This document shows positions 26,281 through 34,278 of a stretch of DNA of 52,503 bases, piece after piece. This stretch comes from Mycobacterium sp. (GTDB lineage Bacteria; Actinomycetota; Actinomycetes; Mycobacteriales; Mycobacteriaceae). The stretch is taken from contig NZ_JAFBAR010000034.1 of NCBI RefSeq assembly GCF_019247635.1, positions 1-52,503 of the forward strand, read 5' to 3'. Position numbers and translations under genes: made by a program. Within the stretch, counting starts at the first letter, position 1; every line of letters starts with the position of its first letter. The notes beneath the pieces are model-generated. The model made no database searches, was not told the DNA's origin, and saw only the letters and a list, made by a program, of their open reading frames with translations.

Positions 26281-27387
26281 CTAGCGGCGCCCGGCGTCAA
26301 GGTGGTACACGCGGGCAGAGTTGTCATGTGCGATCAGATCGACTACCCGAATCGCGTCGATTTCACACCAGTCTCCGTTATCCACAAATTCGCCGAGCAC
26401 CCGATGAATACCGTTGCGCCACAACGCCGCACTCAGGTAGTGCAGCTCCGCCGGCCCGAATCCATCCGACGAATACAGGATTTTGCGGAAAGGCGCCAGC
26501 TCCAAGAGCCGCGCGATGAATTCCGGCGCCCGCGCCCCGAGGTGGTTCACGCTCAGCCCGCAGTCCACATAGACGTTGTTGAAGGCCTGCGCCAGATACC
26601 CCGCCTCGCGCTCATACGGGTAGCAGTGCAGCAACACAATCGGTGTGTCGCCGGACTGCCGCAGGAAGTCAAGCAGATACAGCGGATTGACCTTGTGCAG
26701 GTCGCAGTCCCGGTCGCCGAAGCCGACATGGAACTGCAGCGGTTTACCCATCCGCAAGGCCTGATGCAGCCCGAACCGCAGCAGCACCCGATCGTCCAAC
26801 CGCGTACCACCGCGCTCACGCCATCGACCGGCGGCCTCGGCCACCTCCGCGCCCGACGGATCGGTCAGGTCGCCGTCGAACCCGCCGCGGTAGGCCAGGA
26901 TGGTCTTGGTACCCACCGCCGAGGCCACCCGGTCGTGCAGGATCTCCCGGAACGCCGACGCGTAGTCACCGAGCGCGGCGGCGGCCTGTTCGGCAACCTG
27001 CTCGAGGCGAACCACTTCGTGCGCGCGGCCGCCCGAGAGCCCGGCCATATCGACGACATCGCCGATTCCGGTGTCCACCAGCCAGTCGCTCACGCCCGCG
27101 GCGCGCAGGAACATCCGGGCCAGCTCGGCCTCGCTGAGCGCGCTTCGACGTCGCCAATATTCCTGTGGCTCGACATGTTTGGGCAGACCGAGGACGGGGG
27201 CGCAATGGCGGCGGACGGCGAAGCCTAGCTGCGAGTCGAATCCGGAATCGAAGTCGGCCAGCGGCTCGGTGTTGGCTTCGTTGAGCGCATTCTCGAATCG
27301 GCGCCGGTCCCCCGCCGTCAACCAGCAGCCGTGCACATGCTGGTCGATCAACGCGACCTGACCGATGTGGTGGGCCAGCGCGCTCAC
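26281..27387 (-). CDS. Amidohydrolase family protein, FluG N-domain-like (Rv1879 homologue)
   Basis: The 368-residue protein shows an amidohydrolase TIM-barrel: HIGQVALIDQHVHG near the start, FHVGFGDRDCDLHKVNP, IVLLHCYPYEREAGYL, VYVDCGLSVNHLGARAPEF, and ILYSSDGFGPAELHYL with the late catalytic Asp. In some fungi and plants this domain is fused to a glutamine-synthetase-like domain (FluG/nodulin 6). Here the two are separate genes with a four-base overlap (ATGA), which suggests joint work on a glutamylated compound. The reaction is not known. Confidence 0.85.
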   Translation of the reverse strand: MSALAHHIGQVALIDQHVHGCWLTAGDRRRFENALNEANTEPLADFDSGFDSQLGFAVRRHCAPVLGLPKHVEPQEYWRRRSALSEAELARMFLRAAGVSDWLVDTGIGDVVDMAGLSGGRAHEVVRLEQVAEQAAAALGDYASAFREILHDRVASAVGTKTILAYRGGFDGDLTDPSGAEVAEAAGRWRERGGTRLDDRVLLRFGLHQALRMGKPLQFHVGFGDRDCDLHKVNPLYLLDFLRQSGDTPIVLLHCYPYEREAGYLAQAFNNVYVDCGLSVNHLGARAPEFIARLLELAPFRKILYSSDGFGPAELHYLSAALWRNGIHRVLGEFVDNGDWCEIDAIRVVDLIAHDNSARVYHLDAGRR

Positions 27388-28736
27388 AAACTCCAGGCCA
27401 TTCGAAACTTGTCGGCCAGCTGCTCGGGGCTCAGGTCGCGGTAGCGCTCGTGCTCCAGCCGGCGTACCGCGACCACCATGTCGACCGCGGAATCGCCGAG
27501 AATACCGCGCAGCAGCTTCGAACTGTCAAGTGCGCCAATCGCCTCGACCTGGGCCTCGGGCAGGCGTCGGATGCCGGCACGATCGCGGTCCGCTTCGGAC
27601 AGTTTCGCCGGGTCCGTCGCCGTCTGCGGCGGCAACGCCGCGTTGCGCTTGATGCCGTGGAGCGCCAACCCCAGAATCGCCGCCGACGCGAGGTACGGGT
27701 TCGACGACGGGTCGACGATCTTGACCTCGACGTTGCCGCCCCGCGGATTACCGGTGCCGCCCTTGACGAATCGCACTGCGGCCTCGCGGTTCTCGGTGCC
27801 CCAGCAGGCGTATGCCCCCGCCCAGTTGCCGGGCCGCAGCCGCAGGCCGGAGACGATCGATCCGCACAGCACGCCCTGAGCATCGCCCAGCCCGTCGAGC
27901 AGCCCGGCCACCGCGCTCTCCCCCGCCGCCGTCATGCCCTCGACACCCGCTCCGTGGGAGAACAATGGGACCCCCGCGTCGGTCAGCGAGAAGTGTTGGT
28001 GGGCACCGGATCCCACGCCGTCGGCGAAGGGGGCCGGCGATACGCTGACGCGCAGCCCGTGCCGGCGGGCGGCGCGGCCGACGATGATCCGGGTCAACGC
28101 CAGCTGGTCGGCGGCGGCCACCGGGGCCAACGGCGTCAGCGAGATCTCGAACTGGTTGGTCCCGTACTCGGGATGTAACTGCTCGATCCCGACGTCGGCT
28201 AGCGCGGCGGCGCCGAGCACGTCGCGAACGAACTGCTCGTGCTCGAGCACACCGGCAAGGCCGTACTGCGCCCAGAGTGCCGACGGCAGCCGGCCGCCGT
28301 CGGGATCGACCAGCAGGAACTCGATCTCGTGGCCAATGACCGCCTCGAGACCGGCTTCGGCGAGCGCGGATTCGATGCGGCCAAGCGTTCCGCGGCCGCA
28401 GGTGGGAACCGGTGTTCCGTCCTGCTCGAAGAACGCGGCGGGCGCCCAGGCCAGCCCGTCGCCGATGACCCGCAACGCCGACAGGTCGATGCGCAGCCGC
28501 TGGTCACCGACGACACCGATGTCGTCGGTGAAGGCGATGCCAGTCTGGTCGATGGCGAACGCGTGCCACGACGGGCTGGCGCCCAAGCCCGGCTCGGCGA
28601 AGGTGTTGGTGCGGCCGATAGGGACCGTCTTGGCCAGCGTTAGACCGGCGGGGTTGACGACGGTACCGATCACGGTGTCGACGCCCTGGGCCTCGAGTTG
28701 GGCGATCGCCGCGGCGGCCAGCGGCGTGGCGGTCAC
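27384..28736 (-). CDS. glnA3: Glutamine synthetase-like enzyme GlnA3
   Basis: The 450-residue product equals Rv1878 in length. It has the GS N-terminal beta-grasp and the catalytic domain with HEIEFLLVDPDG, QLHPEYGTNQFEISL, VGSGAHQHFSLTDAG, and NPRGGNVEVKIVDPSSNPYL, which hold the metal and ATP ligands. GlnA3 proteins in actinobacteria glutamylate polyamines or other amines instead of making glutamine. It lacks the adenylylation loop Tyr context of GlnA1 as far as I can see. It is coupled to the amidohydrolase downstream and follows the CMD gene by 10 bp. Confidence 0.9.
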   Translation of the reverse strand: MTATPLAAAAIAQLEAQGVDTVIGTVVNPAGLTLAKTVPIGRTNTFAEPGLGASPSWHAFAIDQTGIAFTDDIGVVGDQRLRIDLSALRVIGDGLAWAPAAFFEQDGTPVPTCGRGTLGRIESALAEAGLEAVIGHEIEFLLVDPDGGRLPSALWAQYGLAGVLEHEQFVRDVLGAAALADVGIEQLHPEYGTNQFEISLTPLAPVAAADQLALTRIIVGRAARRHGLRVSVSPAPFADGVGSGAHQHFSLTDAGVPLFSHGAGVEGMTAAGESAVAGLLDGLGDAQGVLCGSIVSGLRLRPGNWAGAYACWGTENREAAVRFVKGGTGNPRGGNVEVKIVDPSSNPYLASAAILGLALHGIKRNAALPPQTATDPAKLSEADRDRAGIRRLPEAQVEAIGALDSSKLLRGILGDSAVDMVVAVRRLEHERYRDLSPEQLADKFRMAWSL

Positions 28737-28746
28737 TTGGTTCTGG

Positions 28747-29241
28747 TCAGCTGCGGCTGGGCAGGGTCAGCTTGCAGGTCTGGCCGATATCCAGGGTGCG
28801 CAGCATCCGGCCCATGCCGACCCACAGCGCGCACGACAGCGCCAGGTCGGCGAGCAACTCCTCGGAGAAGTGCTCGCTGCACCGCTCCCAGAACTCTTCG
28901 TCGTCGCGCAACTTCGTGTGCTCGGTGGCGAACCGGTGCGCGAACTCGGCCGCCAGCCGCTCCTGGTCGCTGTATCCAGGCCAGGTGCGCCACTCCGTGG
29001 CGTTGGAGTACAGCTCTTCGTCGACACCGGCCGCCGGACCGTCGGCGTCGCGCGTGTTGAGGCAGACAATGCACTCGTTGTCGTGGGCGATCACCGCCCT
29101 TGCGAGTTCCCTGGTGCGCAACGGCAGCCGGTTTTTCGTGTAGACCGCCTGGCTGAACCCGGCGATCGCAGCGCCGAGATCCGGCGATTTCGTCGCCCAG
29201 CCGTAGACGTCATCGTCAGCGAATGTTCCGATTCGGCTCAT
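28747..29241 (-). CDS. Carboxymuconolactone decarboxylase / AhpD-like protein
   Basis: The 164-residue protein is all-helical with the AhpD-type CxxC in HDNECIVCLNTRDADG near residue 57-62, preceded by TRELARAVIA. The C-terminal half repeats the family pattern ELLADLALSCALWVGMGRML. AhpD-like proteins are thiol oxidoreductases; true lactone decarboxylases lack the CxxC. It lies in the bfrA-glnA3 run, 15 bp after the transporter, and would suit a redox-protective role. Confidence 0.85.
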   Translation of the reverse strand: MSRIGTFADDDVYGWATKSPDLGAAIAGFSQAVYTKNRLPLRTRELARAVIAHDNECIVCLNTRDADGPAAGVDEELYSNATEWRTWPGYSDQERLAAEFAHRFATEHTKLRDDEEFWERCSEHFSEELLADLALSCALWVGMGRMLRTLDIGQTCKLTLPSRS

Positions 29242-29256
29242 GGCGTGATGGTACGC

Positions 29257-31341
29257 CTACCGATTGCGGCCGCCCGCGGCGGCGACGGCGGCCGGCTCAT
29301 CATGCCAATCACGTTGCGCCAGAACGCGATGCGCGACGTGTTCCAGGGCCGCTTGGACGTCGCGGCGGTCGGGCCGAGTCGCGAAGCCGGGTGATCGCTC
29401 CAACTTGTCCGCGATCCAGGCCAGCAGCAGTGAGTGCACGTAATCGACCTGCTGGGATCCCGCCTGAGTCAGCCACATCTGGTCGCCCTCGCGGCGCACG
29501 TAGCCGGCGGCGGTAAGGCGGGCAAAGACCGGCTCGAGGACCTCGAAGGGTAGGCCGTAGTGGTCGGCGATATCGGTGAGCCGCGCCGTCCCGTACATCT
29601 GCCCAAATCGGTAGAGCCGCAGCACGCCCCACAGCCCGGCGACGTCGAGCCGGCAGTCGGGGCGCATGGCGATGCTGCGCAGTCGCATCCCGGGCTCGCC
29701 GCGCATCATGCGCGCGATGGCATTCTCCAGCAGCCTTTCCGGTGTTTCCTGGTTCGGCATGCCGAACCCGTCGCCGAGATCGACCGCGCTGTTGTGGATG
29801 TCGCGCAGCGGCACCTCGCGCAGGAACAGCGCCAGGACCAACCCGACCAACGCGACCGGCGCCGCGCACAGGAAAACCTGCGTCAGCGACTCGGAGTAGG
29901 CCTGCACGATCGGCGCGGCCACCGCATGGGGCTGCCGGTGCAGGGCTTCCGGAGAACTGACGGCCGCGGCGGGTGCGCCGCTGGCCGCCAGCGCGGCCCC
30001 CATCCGCTTGTTGAGGAAGTTCACGAACAGGGAACCGAAGATCGCGGCACCGAACGAGCTTCCGATGGTGCGGAAGAACGTCACACCCGAGGTGGCCACG
30101 CCGAGGTCTTCGAAATTTGACGTGTTCTGCACGATCAGCACCAGCACCTGCATGGACAGCCCGATGCCGGCGCCCAGGATGAACAGGTACAGCGACTGGA
30201 CCGCGGGCTGCGTCGACACCTCCATGCGCGACATCAACAGAAATGCGGTGGCCATCAGCGCCGTGCCGGTCACTGGGAAGACCTTGTACCGGCCCGTTCG
30301 CCCCACCAGGGTGCCGCTGCCGGTCGAGGTGATCAGCATGCCGAGCACCATCGGGAGTGTGCGTAGACCCGAGGTGGTTGCCGAGACGCCGTCGACGTAT
30401 TGCATGTAGGTCGGCAGGAAGGTCATCGCGCCCAGCATCGCGAAACCCACCACGAAGGCCAGCACGCAGCAGACCGTGAACACCGGATTCCCGAACAGCC
30501 GGATCGGCAGGATCGGTTCGGGCGCACGGCTTTCCACCCACACGAACGCACCCAGCGCCAGCACGGCGCCGACGATCAGCGCGACGATCGTCGAGGACCC
30601 CCACGGGTAGAGGGTGCCGCCCCAGCTGGTGGCCAGGGTCAGGCCGGCCGCGCCAAGGCCGATGCACGTGATCCCGGCGTAGTCGATCGACGGCCTGGTG
30701 GAAGCGGTCAGCGCCGGGATTGCGGCGGCCGCCACGAGGATCACCACCACCGAGACGGGCACGTTGATCCAAAACGCCCACCGCCAGGTCAGGTAGTCGG
30801 TGAAATAACCACCCAGCAGCGGCCCGATGACCGTGGTGACGCCGAAGACCGCGCCCAGGATGCCCTGGTAGCGGCCGCGCTCGCGCAACGGGACGACCTC
30901 TCCGATGAGCGCGCTGGCGGTGACGGTGATCCCGCCGCCGCCGATGCCCTGCAGTGCACGGGCTCCGACCAGCATCGCCATCGACTGCGCCAGCCCGCAC
31001 ACCACCGAGCCGACGACGAAGAACACCACGGCCGCCTGGAAGACCCGCTTGCGACCGAACAGATCCCCGAGCTTGCCCACCAGCGCTGTGACGATCGTCG
31101 AAGCCAGCAGGTAGCTGGTGACCACCCACGACTGATGACCGGCATCGCCCAGGTCGGCGACGATGGTCGGCAGCGCGGTCGCGACGATCGTCTGGTCCAG
31201 GGCCGCGAGCAGCATGCCGAGCATGATCGCCACGAAGACGAGGTTGCGGCGCTGCGGACTGATCAGTGCGCCGCGGGGAGCGACCTCCCCGGCGGGTGTG
31301 ATGGGCCTTGCGCCGCTGTCAGCTCGGTGGTCGCGAGACAC
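29257..31341 (-). CDS. DHA2-family drug:H+ antiporter (Rv1877 homologue) with winged-helix-like tail
   Basis: The 694-residue MFS protein has 14 predicted helices. It has the motif A variant GKLGDLFGRKRV, the antiporter motif C GVTTVIGPLLGG, and the segment DQTIVATALPTIVADLG of helix 1. After the last helix (near 520) about 170 cytosolic residues follow. They include LTDIADHYGLPFEVLEPVFARL and GYVRREGDQMWLTQAG, which look like a winged-helix domain. The same layout is found in Rv1877. It should export small toxic compounds. Its ATG overlaps the end of bfrA by 23 bp. Confidence 0.9.
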   Translation of the reverse strand: MSRDHRADSGARPITPAGEVAPRGALISPQRRNLVFVAIMLGMLLAALDQTIVATALPTIVADLGDAGHQSWVVTSYLLASTIVTALVGKLGDLFGRKRVFQAAVVFFVVGSVVCGLAQSMAMLVGARALQGIGGGGITVTASALIGEVVPLRERGRYQGILGAVFGVTTVIGPLLGGYFTDYLTWRWAFWINVPVSVVVILVAAAAIPALTASTRPSIDYAGITCIGLGAAGLTLATSWGGTLYPWGSSTIVALIVGAVLALGAFVWVESRAPEPILPIRLFGNPVFTVCCVLAFVVGFAMLGAMTFLPTYMQYVDGVSATTSGLRTLPMVLGMLITSTGSGTLVGRTGRYKVFPVTGTALMATAFLLMSRMEVSTQPAVQSLYLFILGAGIGLSMQVLVLIVQNTSNFEDLGVATSGVTFFRTIGSSFGAAIFGSLFVNFLNKRMGAALAASGAPAAAVSSPEALHRQPHAVAAPIVQAYSESLTQVFLCAAPVALVGLVLALFLREVPLRDIHNSAVDLGDGFGMPNQETPERLLENAIARMMRGEPGMRLRSIAMRPDCRLDVAGLWGVLRLYRFGQMYGTARLTDIADHYGLPFEVLEPVFARLTAAGYVRREGDQMWLTQAGSQQVDYVHSLLLAWIADKLERSPGFATRPDRRDVQAALEHVAHRVLAQRDWHDEPAAVAAAGGRNR

Positions 31342-31798
31342 ATTGCGCCGAATAGAGTTCCTCGCCCAGCTTCTCCATCAGCTCCAGCTGTGTCTCCAAG
31401 TAGTCGATATGCAGTTCCTCGTCGGCCACGATCTTCTCCAGCAAGATGGCGCTGGTGGTGTCCTGTTTCTCCCGGCACAGGATGATCCCTGGCTTGAGGC
31501 GGTTCAACACGTCGTACTCGATCGCCAGATCGGCCTCGAATTGCTCGCGCAGCGTCTGGCCGATGCGCAGTGAAAAGAGGCGCTGGTAGTTCGGCAAGCC
31601 GTCCAGCAACAGGATGCGATCGGTGATTGCCTCGGCGTGCCGCATCTCGTCGAACGACTCTGCGCGGGTGTGCTCGGCCAGCTCGGTGAAGCCCCAGTTG
31701 TCCTGCATCTTCGAGTGCAGGAAGTACTGGTTGATGGCGGTTAGCTCGCTGGTCAACTGTTCGTTGAGCAGGCGCAAAACGTCCGGGTCACCTTGCAT
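31319..31798 (-). CDS. bfrA: Bacterioferritin A
   Basis: The 159-residue protein is a typical haem-containing bacterioferritin: MQGDPDVLRLLNEQLTSELT, ferroxidase ligands in TAINQYFLHSKM and DEMRHAEAITDR, Met52 of the haem site in the same helix, and IVADEELHIDYLETQLELM. Twenty-four subunits store iron as ferric mineral. The ATG at 31798 has AGGAG seven bases upstream. Two IdeR boxes in the divergent region with bfd indicate iron control. It is the first gene of a long minus-strand run. Confidence 0.95.
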   Translation of the reverse strand: MQGDPDVLRLLNEQLTSELTAINQYFLHSKMQDNWGFTELAEHTRAESFDEMRHAEAITDRILLLDGLPNYQRLFSLRIGQTLREQFEADLAIEYDVLNRLKPGIILCREKQDTTSAILLEKIVADEELHIDYLETQLELMEKLGEELYSAQCVSRPPS

Positions 31799-31965
31799 GC
31801 TCACTCCTACGGTGTAAGGGCTGTCGTGTCGAACCGTGGCAGGTGGGCTGGGCTGGAGCGCCACCGGGCTAAGTGCAGCGGTTGGCCGTGCCGCCTCTGA
31901 ATCTAGTGCAGCGCACAAGAGTCGGGGCTTCGCCCGGCCGGACGGCGCCGACCGCGTGTCGGTAG

Positions 31966-31984
31966 TTAGGTTAGACTCCACTAA
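31966..31984. promoter_or_regulatory. IdeR iron box 1 (bfrA-bfd intergenic)
   Basis: TTAGGTTAGACTCCACTAA agrees with the 19-bp IdeR consensus at about 15 positions. It is one of two identical copies 24 bp apart. IdeR with Fe(II) binds such boxes; tandem boxes are typical upstream of bfrA, where IdeR activates. Confidence 0.85.
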
Positions 31985-31989
31985 TCAAG

Positions 31990-32008
31990 TTAGGTTAGAC
32001 TCCACTAA
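31990..32008. promoter_or_regulatory. IdeR iron box 2 (bfrA-bfd intergenic)
   Basis: This is an exact second copy of box 1; the identical stretch is 21 bp including the preceding AG. It lies 64 bp upstream of the bfd start. The two copies lie on the same helical face by spacing (24 bp, just over two turns). Confidence 0.85.
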
Positions 32009-32071
32009 CATGCGGCCCGATCGCTCGGCGATGCTGTCGAGAACTTCGATGCCTAGACGGGGGGTGTGCTG

Positions 32072-32266
32072 ATGTACGTCTGCTTGTGTGTCGGGGTCAC
32101 CAATCATGCCGTCTCCGAGGCCGTGGCGCAGGGTGCATCGACATCGAAAGAGGTCGCCGCGGCGTGTGGCGCGGGCGGTGACTGCGGGCGGTGCCGGCGG
32201 ACGCTGCGGGCGATCATCGCGGCGTCCAAATGCGACCCCGCCCCGTCCCCCGAATTGATCAGCTAG
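32072..32266 (+). CDS. bfd: Bacterioferritin-associated ferredoxin
   Basis: The 64-residue protein has the Bfd [2Fe-2S] Cys pattern: CLC at residues 4-6 and CGRC within GGDCGRCRRTLRAIIAA. Bfd reduces the haem of bacterioferritin so that stored iron can be released. The ATG at 32072 follows a GGGGGG ribosome-binding site by seven bases. It is divergent from bfrA across the iron boxes and overlaps the convergent crotonase gene by 8 bp at its end. Confidence 0.92.
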   Translation: MYVCLCVGVTNHAVSEAVAQGASTSKEVAAACGAGGDCGRCRRTLRAIIAASKCDPAPSPELIS

Positions 32267-33014
32267 CGGGTTTGTTGAAAGCGGCCAGTGCCGCGGCGTT
32301 GGCATGGGTGCCCATCAGCTCGGCGAAGTGGGCGTTCTCGCGCGCGGTCGCGGCCGCGATTTCCGGACGGACCGGTTCGGCGATCGTATGCTTCACCGCC
32401 ATCAGGCTTGAAATTGGTTGGGCAGCAATGATTTCGGCGTGTCGTCGGGCTTCGGGCAGCAGCGCGTCCGGCTCGCAGACTCGCCAGACCAGTCCCATCC
32501 GCAGTGCCTCCTGAGCGTCGACCCATTCCGACGACAGCAACAACCAGGCGGCGTTCTGCCGGCCCACCAGCTGCGGCAGCAGGTACGACGACGCCGCTTC
32601 CGGCGCAACGCCCAGGCTGGTAAAGGGGCATTTGAGGCGCGCCGTCGACGACATGAACGCCAGGTCGGCGTAGCCGAGGATGGTCGCGCCGATCCCCACG
32701 CCGACACCGTTGACCGCGCAGATCAGGGGTTTGGGGAACGCGCTGAGCACGTCGATCAGGCCACGGAAGCCGTGCTTGCCGGGCGTGAAATCGGGGTCGG
32801 TGATCATCGCCTGCATCTCGGCCAGATCGGTGCCGGCGCTGAAGCCGCGCCCGCTGCCGGTCAGCAGGACAACGGCGACCTGAGGGTCGTCGGCGGCGGC
32901 CAGCAGCGCATCGGCGGTGGCGTCGTAGAGGGCTTCGTTGAAGGCGTTAAGGGCTTCGGGCCGGTTCAGGGTGAGGGTACGTACCCGATTTTCGTCGTCG
33001 ATTAGCAGCGTCAC
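32259..33014 (-). CDS. Enoyl-CoA hydratase/isomerase (crotonase) family protein
   Basis: The 251-residue product has crotonase motifs. RTLTLNRPEALNAF is at the start, the oxyanion-hole segments are GRGFSAGTDLAEMQ and VNGVGVGIGATIL, and the region CPFTSLGVAPEAASS carries one of the usual acidic positions. In GVAPEAAS the Glu fits the isomerase type. It acts on acyl-CoA in beta-oxidation-like pathways. The GTG at 33014 was chosen since upstream codons have no family match. It is not part of the Rv1875-Rv1877 order known to me, so it is probably an insertion. Confidence 0.87.
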   Translation of the reverse strand: MTLLIDDENRVRTLTLNRPEALNAFNEALYDATADALLAAADDPQVAVVLLTGSGRGFSAGTDLAEMQAMITDPDFTPGKHGFRGLIDVLSAFPKPLICAVNGVGVGIGATILGYADLAFMSSTARLKCPFTSLGVAPEAASSYLLPQLVGRQNAAWLLLSSEWVDAQEALRMGLVWRVCEPDALLPEARRHAEIIAAQPISSLMAVKHTIAEPVRPEIAAATARENAHFAELMGTHANAAALAAFNKPAS

Positions 33015-33097
33015 GGGTTGCAGCGTAACCCGGCGAGCAGACGCAAAATCCCGCAAAACCTGGCGGTTTTGGGGTTTTTGCGTCTTTTCGCGCGAGG

Positions 33098-33541
33098 CTA
33101 ACCGTTGCTGTAGACGCGGGCTGGCGCGATCAGCACCACGGCGCGACGCTCCCGCGTCATCACCCGGTCGTACTCGTCCCAGTCGTCGTGCGTGCCGCCC
33201 GCGGCGGTGAAGACCTCGCGGAGCAATAGCCGCAACCGGTCGTCGTCCGCCAGCCAGGGCTGCGGGTCGTCGGGGCCGACGAGTTCGGCGCGGCCCTCGA
33301 CGGTCGCCCACTGCCAGCCGTTGCGGAACGTGATCGCCAGTTGCGGGCGCGCCCGCAAGTTGGCGAGCTTGACCTTGCCGTAGGTCGTGAAGCCCAAAAC
33401 CGGTGCACTGCTCTGCGGGTGTTGCAACAGCCCGACATTGACCAGTGAGGCCTGCACCGTCGTATCGGCGCGGACCGTGGAAATCACCGCCAGGCCGTTT
33501 TCGGCCGCCGCCAGGGCCACCGCGTCGTCGAGTGTCGTCAT
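33098..33541 (-). CDS. PPOX-class F420-dependent or FMN-binding split-barrel protein (Rv1875 homologue)
   Basis: The 147-residue protein has the split-barrel pattern: GLAVISTVRADTTVQASLVNVG, then GFTTYGKVKLANLRARPQLAITF, QWATVEGRAELVG, and a C-terminal strand AVVLIAPARVYSNG. This family binds F420 or FMN and reduces unsaturated cofactors or drugs. Length equals Rv1875. The ATG at 33541 follows GAGAGGACC. It is 13 bp after the EthD-like gene and probably cotranscribed with it. Confidence 0.87.
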   Translation of the reverse strand: MTTLDDAVALAAAENGLAVISTVRADTTVQASLVNVGLLQHPQSSAPVLGFTTYGKVKLANLRARPQLAITFRNGWQWATVEGRAELVGPDDPQPWLADDDRLRLLLREVFTAAGGTHDDWDEYDRVMTRERRAVVLIAPARVYSNG

Positions 33542-33554
33542 CAGCCGGTCCTCT

Positions 33555-34250
33555 CTAGAAAGGCGTCCGGAAGACGTAGCGGCTGGTCGGCACGGTGTCA
33601 ATGTTCTCGTTGGCACCGAAAGCCGACGTGCTGTCAACCATCCGGGTCAGCCGGTCCTGCAGGTCTTGGTCGTCGGCGGCACCGAAGAACGCCTTGAGGT
33701 CGGTGACCGCTTCTGCGGGGAACAACTCTTCGACGATGCCCGCGATTCCCGGCGCGACCGCAGTGAGGGCTCGTACCACCCAGTTCTGCGTGTACCCGAA
33801 CGTCGACTGCGTTTCGATGGCCACCGCGGTGTGGTCGCGCTGCCAACGGTTCAGCCAGGTGTCCTGATCCAGCTCGGCGGGCCGCCGCAGCAGCGCTATG
33901 TTCGCCAAACCCGTTGTGCGAGCGCCGGGTTCGCTGGCCGGAGCAACGAGCGGGACCGACTCGGTCACCAGGTAGGCGGCGAACTGTTCACATTCGGCGC
34001 CAAGTCGGCGCAGCGCCGCCGTCGTCTGGTCGCCGTAGCATTGCTGTGTCCACAGGCTGACCACCGCGGCGACCGGCGGATCCAGCGTCGTCAGCGTCAT
34101 CAGGGAGTGGCGTACCGCGCCGTCGCGGACGTTGACGGTCAGCCCCGGCACGCCCAACCCGAGCAGCTCCTCGGCGACCGGGCCGCGTTGCCGGGCGCAC
34201 CAATCGTCATCCGGATCGGTGCGGCTGAGCAAGGCGATTACCTTCTCCAT
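33555..34250 (-). CDS. EthD-domain-like conserved protein (Rv1874 homologue)
   Basis: The 231-residue product resembles Rv1874 (228 residues). It seems to have two ferredoxin-like halves: VIALLSRTDPDDDWCARQ in the first, and WLNRWQRDHTAVAIETQSTFGYTQN in the second, which resembles the EthD domain (dimeric alpha/beta barrel). No catalytic set is recognisable. It is divergent from the glucosidase gene with a 28-bp gap. Function unknown. Confidence 0.8.
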   Translation of the reverse strand: MEKVIALLSRTDPDDDWCARQRGPVAEELLGLGVPGLTVNVRDGAVRHSLMTLTTLDPPVAAVVSLWTQQCYGDQTTAALRRLGAECEQFAAYLVTESVPLVAPASEPGARTTGLANIALLRRPAELDQDTWLNRWQRDHTAVAIETQSTFGYTQNWVVRALTAVAPGIAGIVEELFPAEAVTDLKAFFGAADDQDLQDRLTRMVDSTSAFGANENIDTVPTSRYVFRTPF

Positions 34251-34278
34251 AGAGCCGAACTTACGAGGGGGCCGACGG

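Noticed and set aside
29257..31341. Transporter tail as a separate regulator gene
   Set aside because: The winged-helix-like segment is in frame without a stop or start signal, and Rv1877 has the same tail, so it is one protein.
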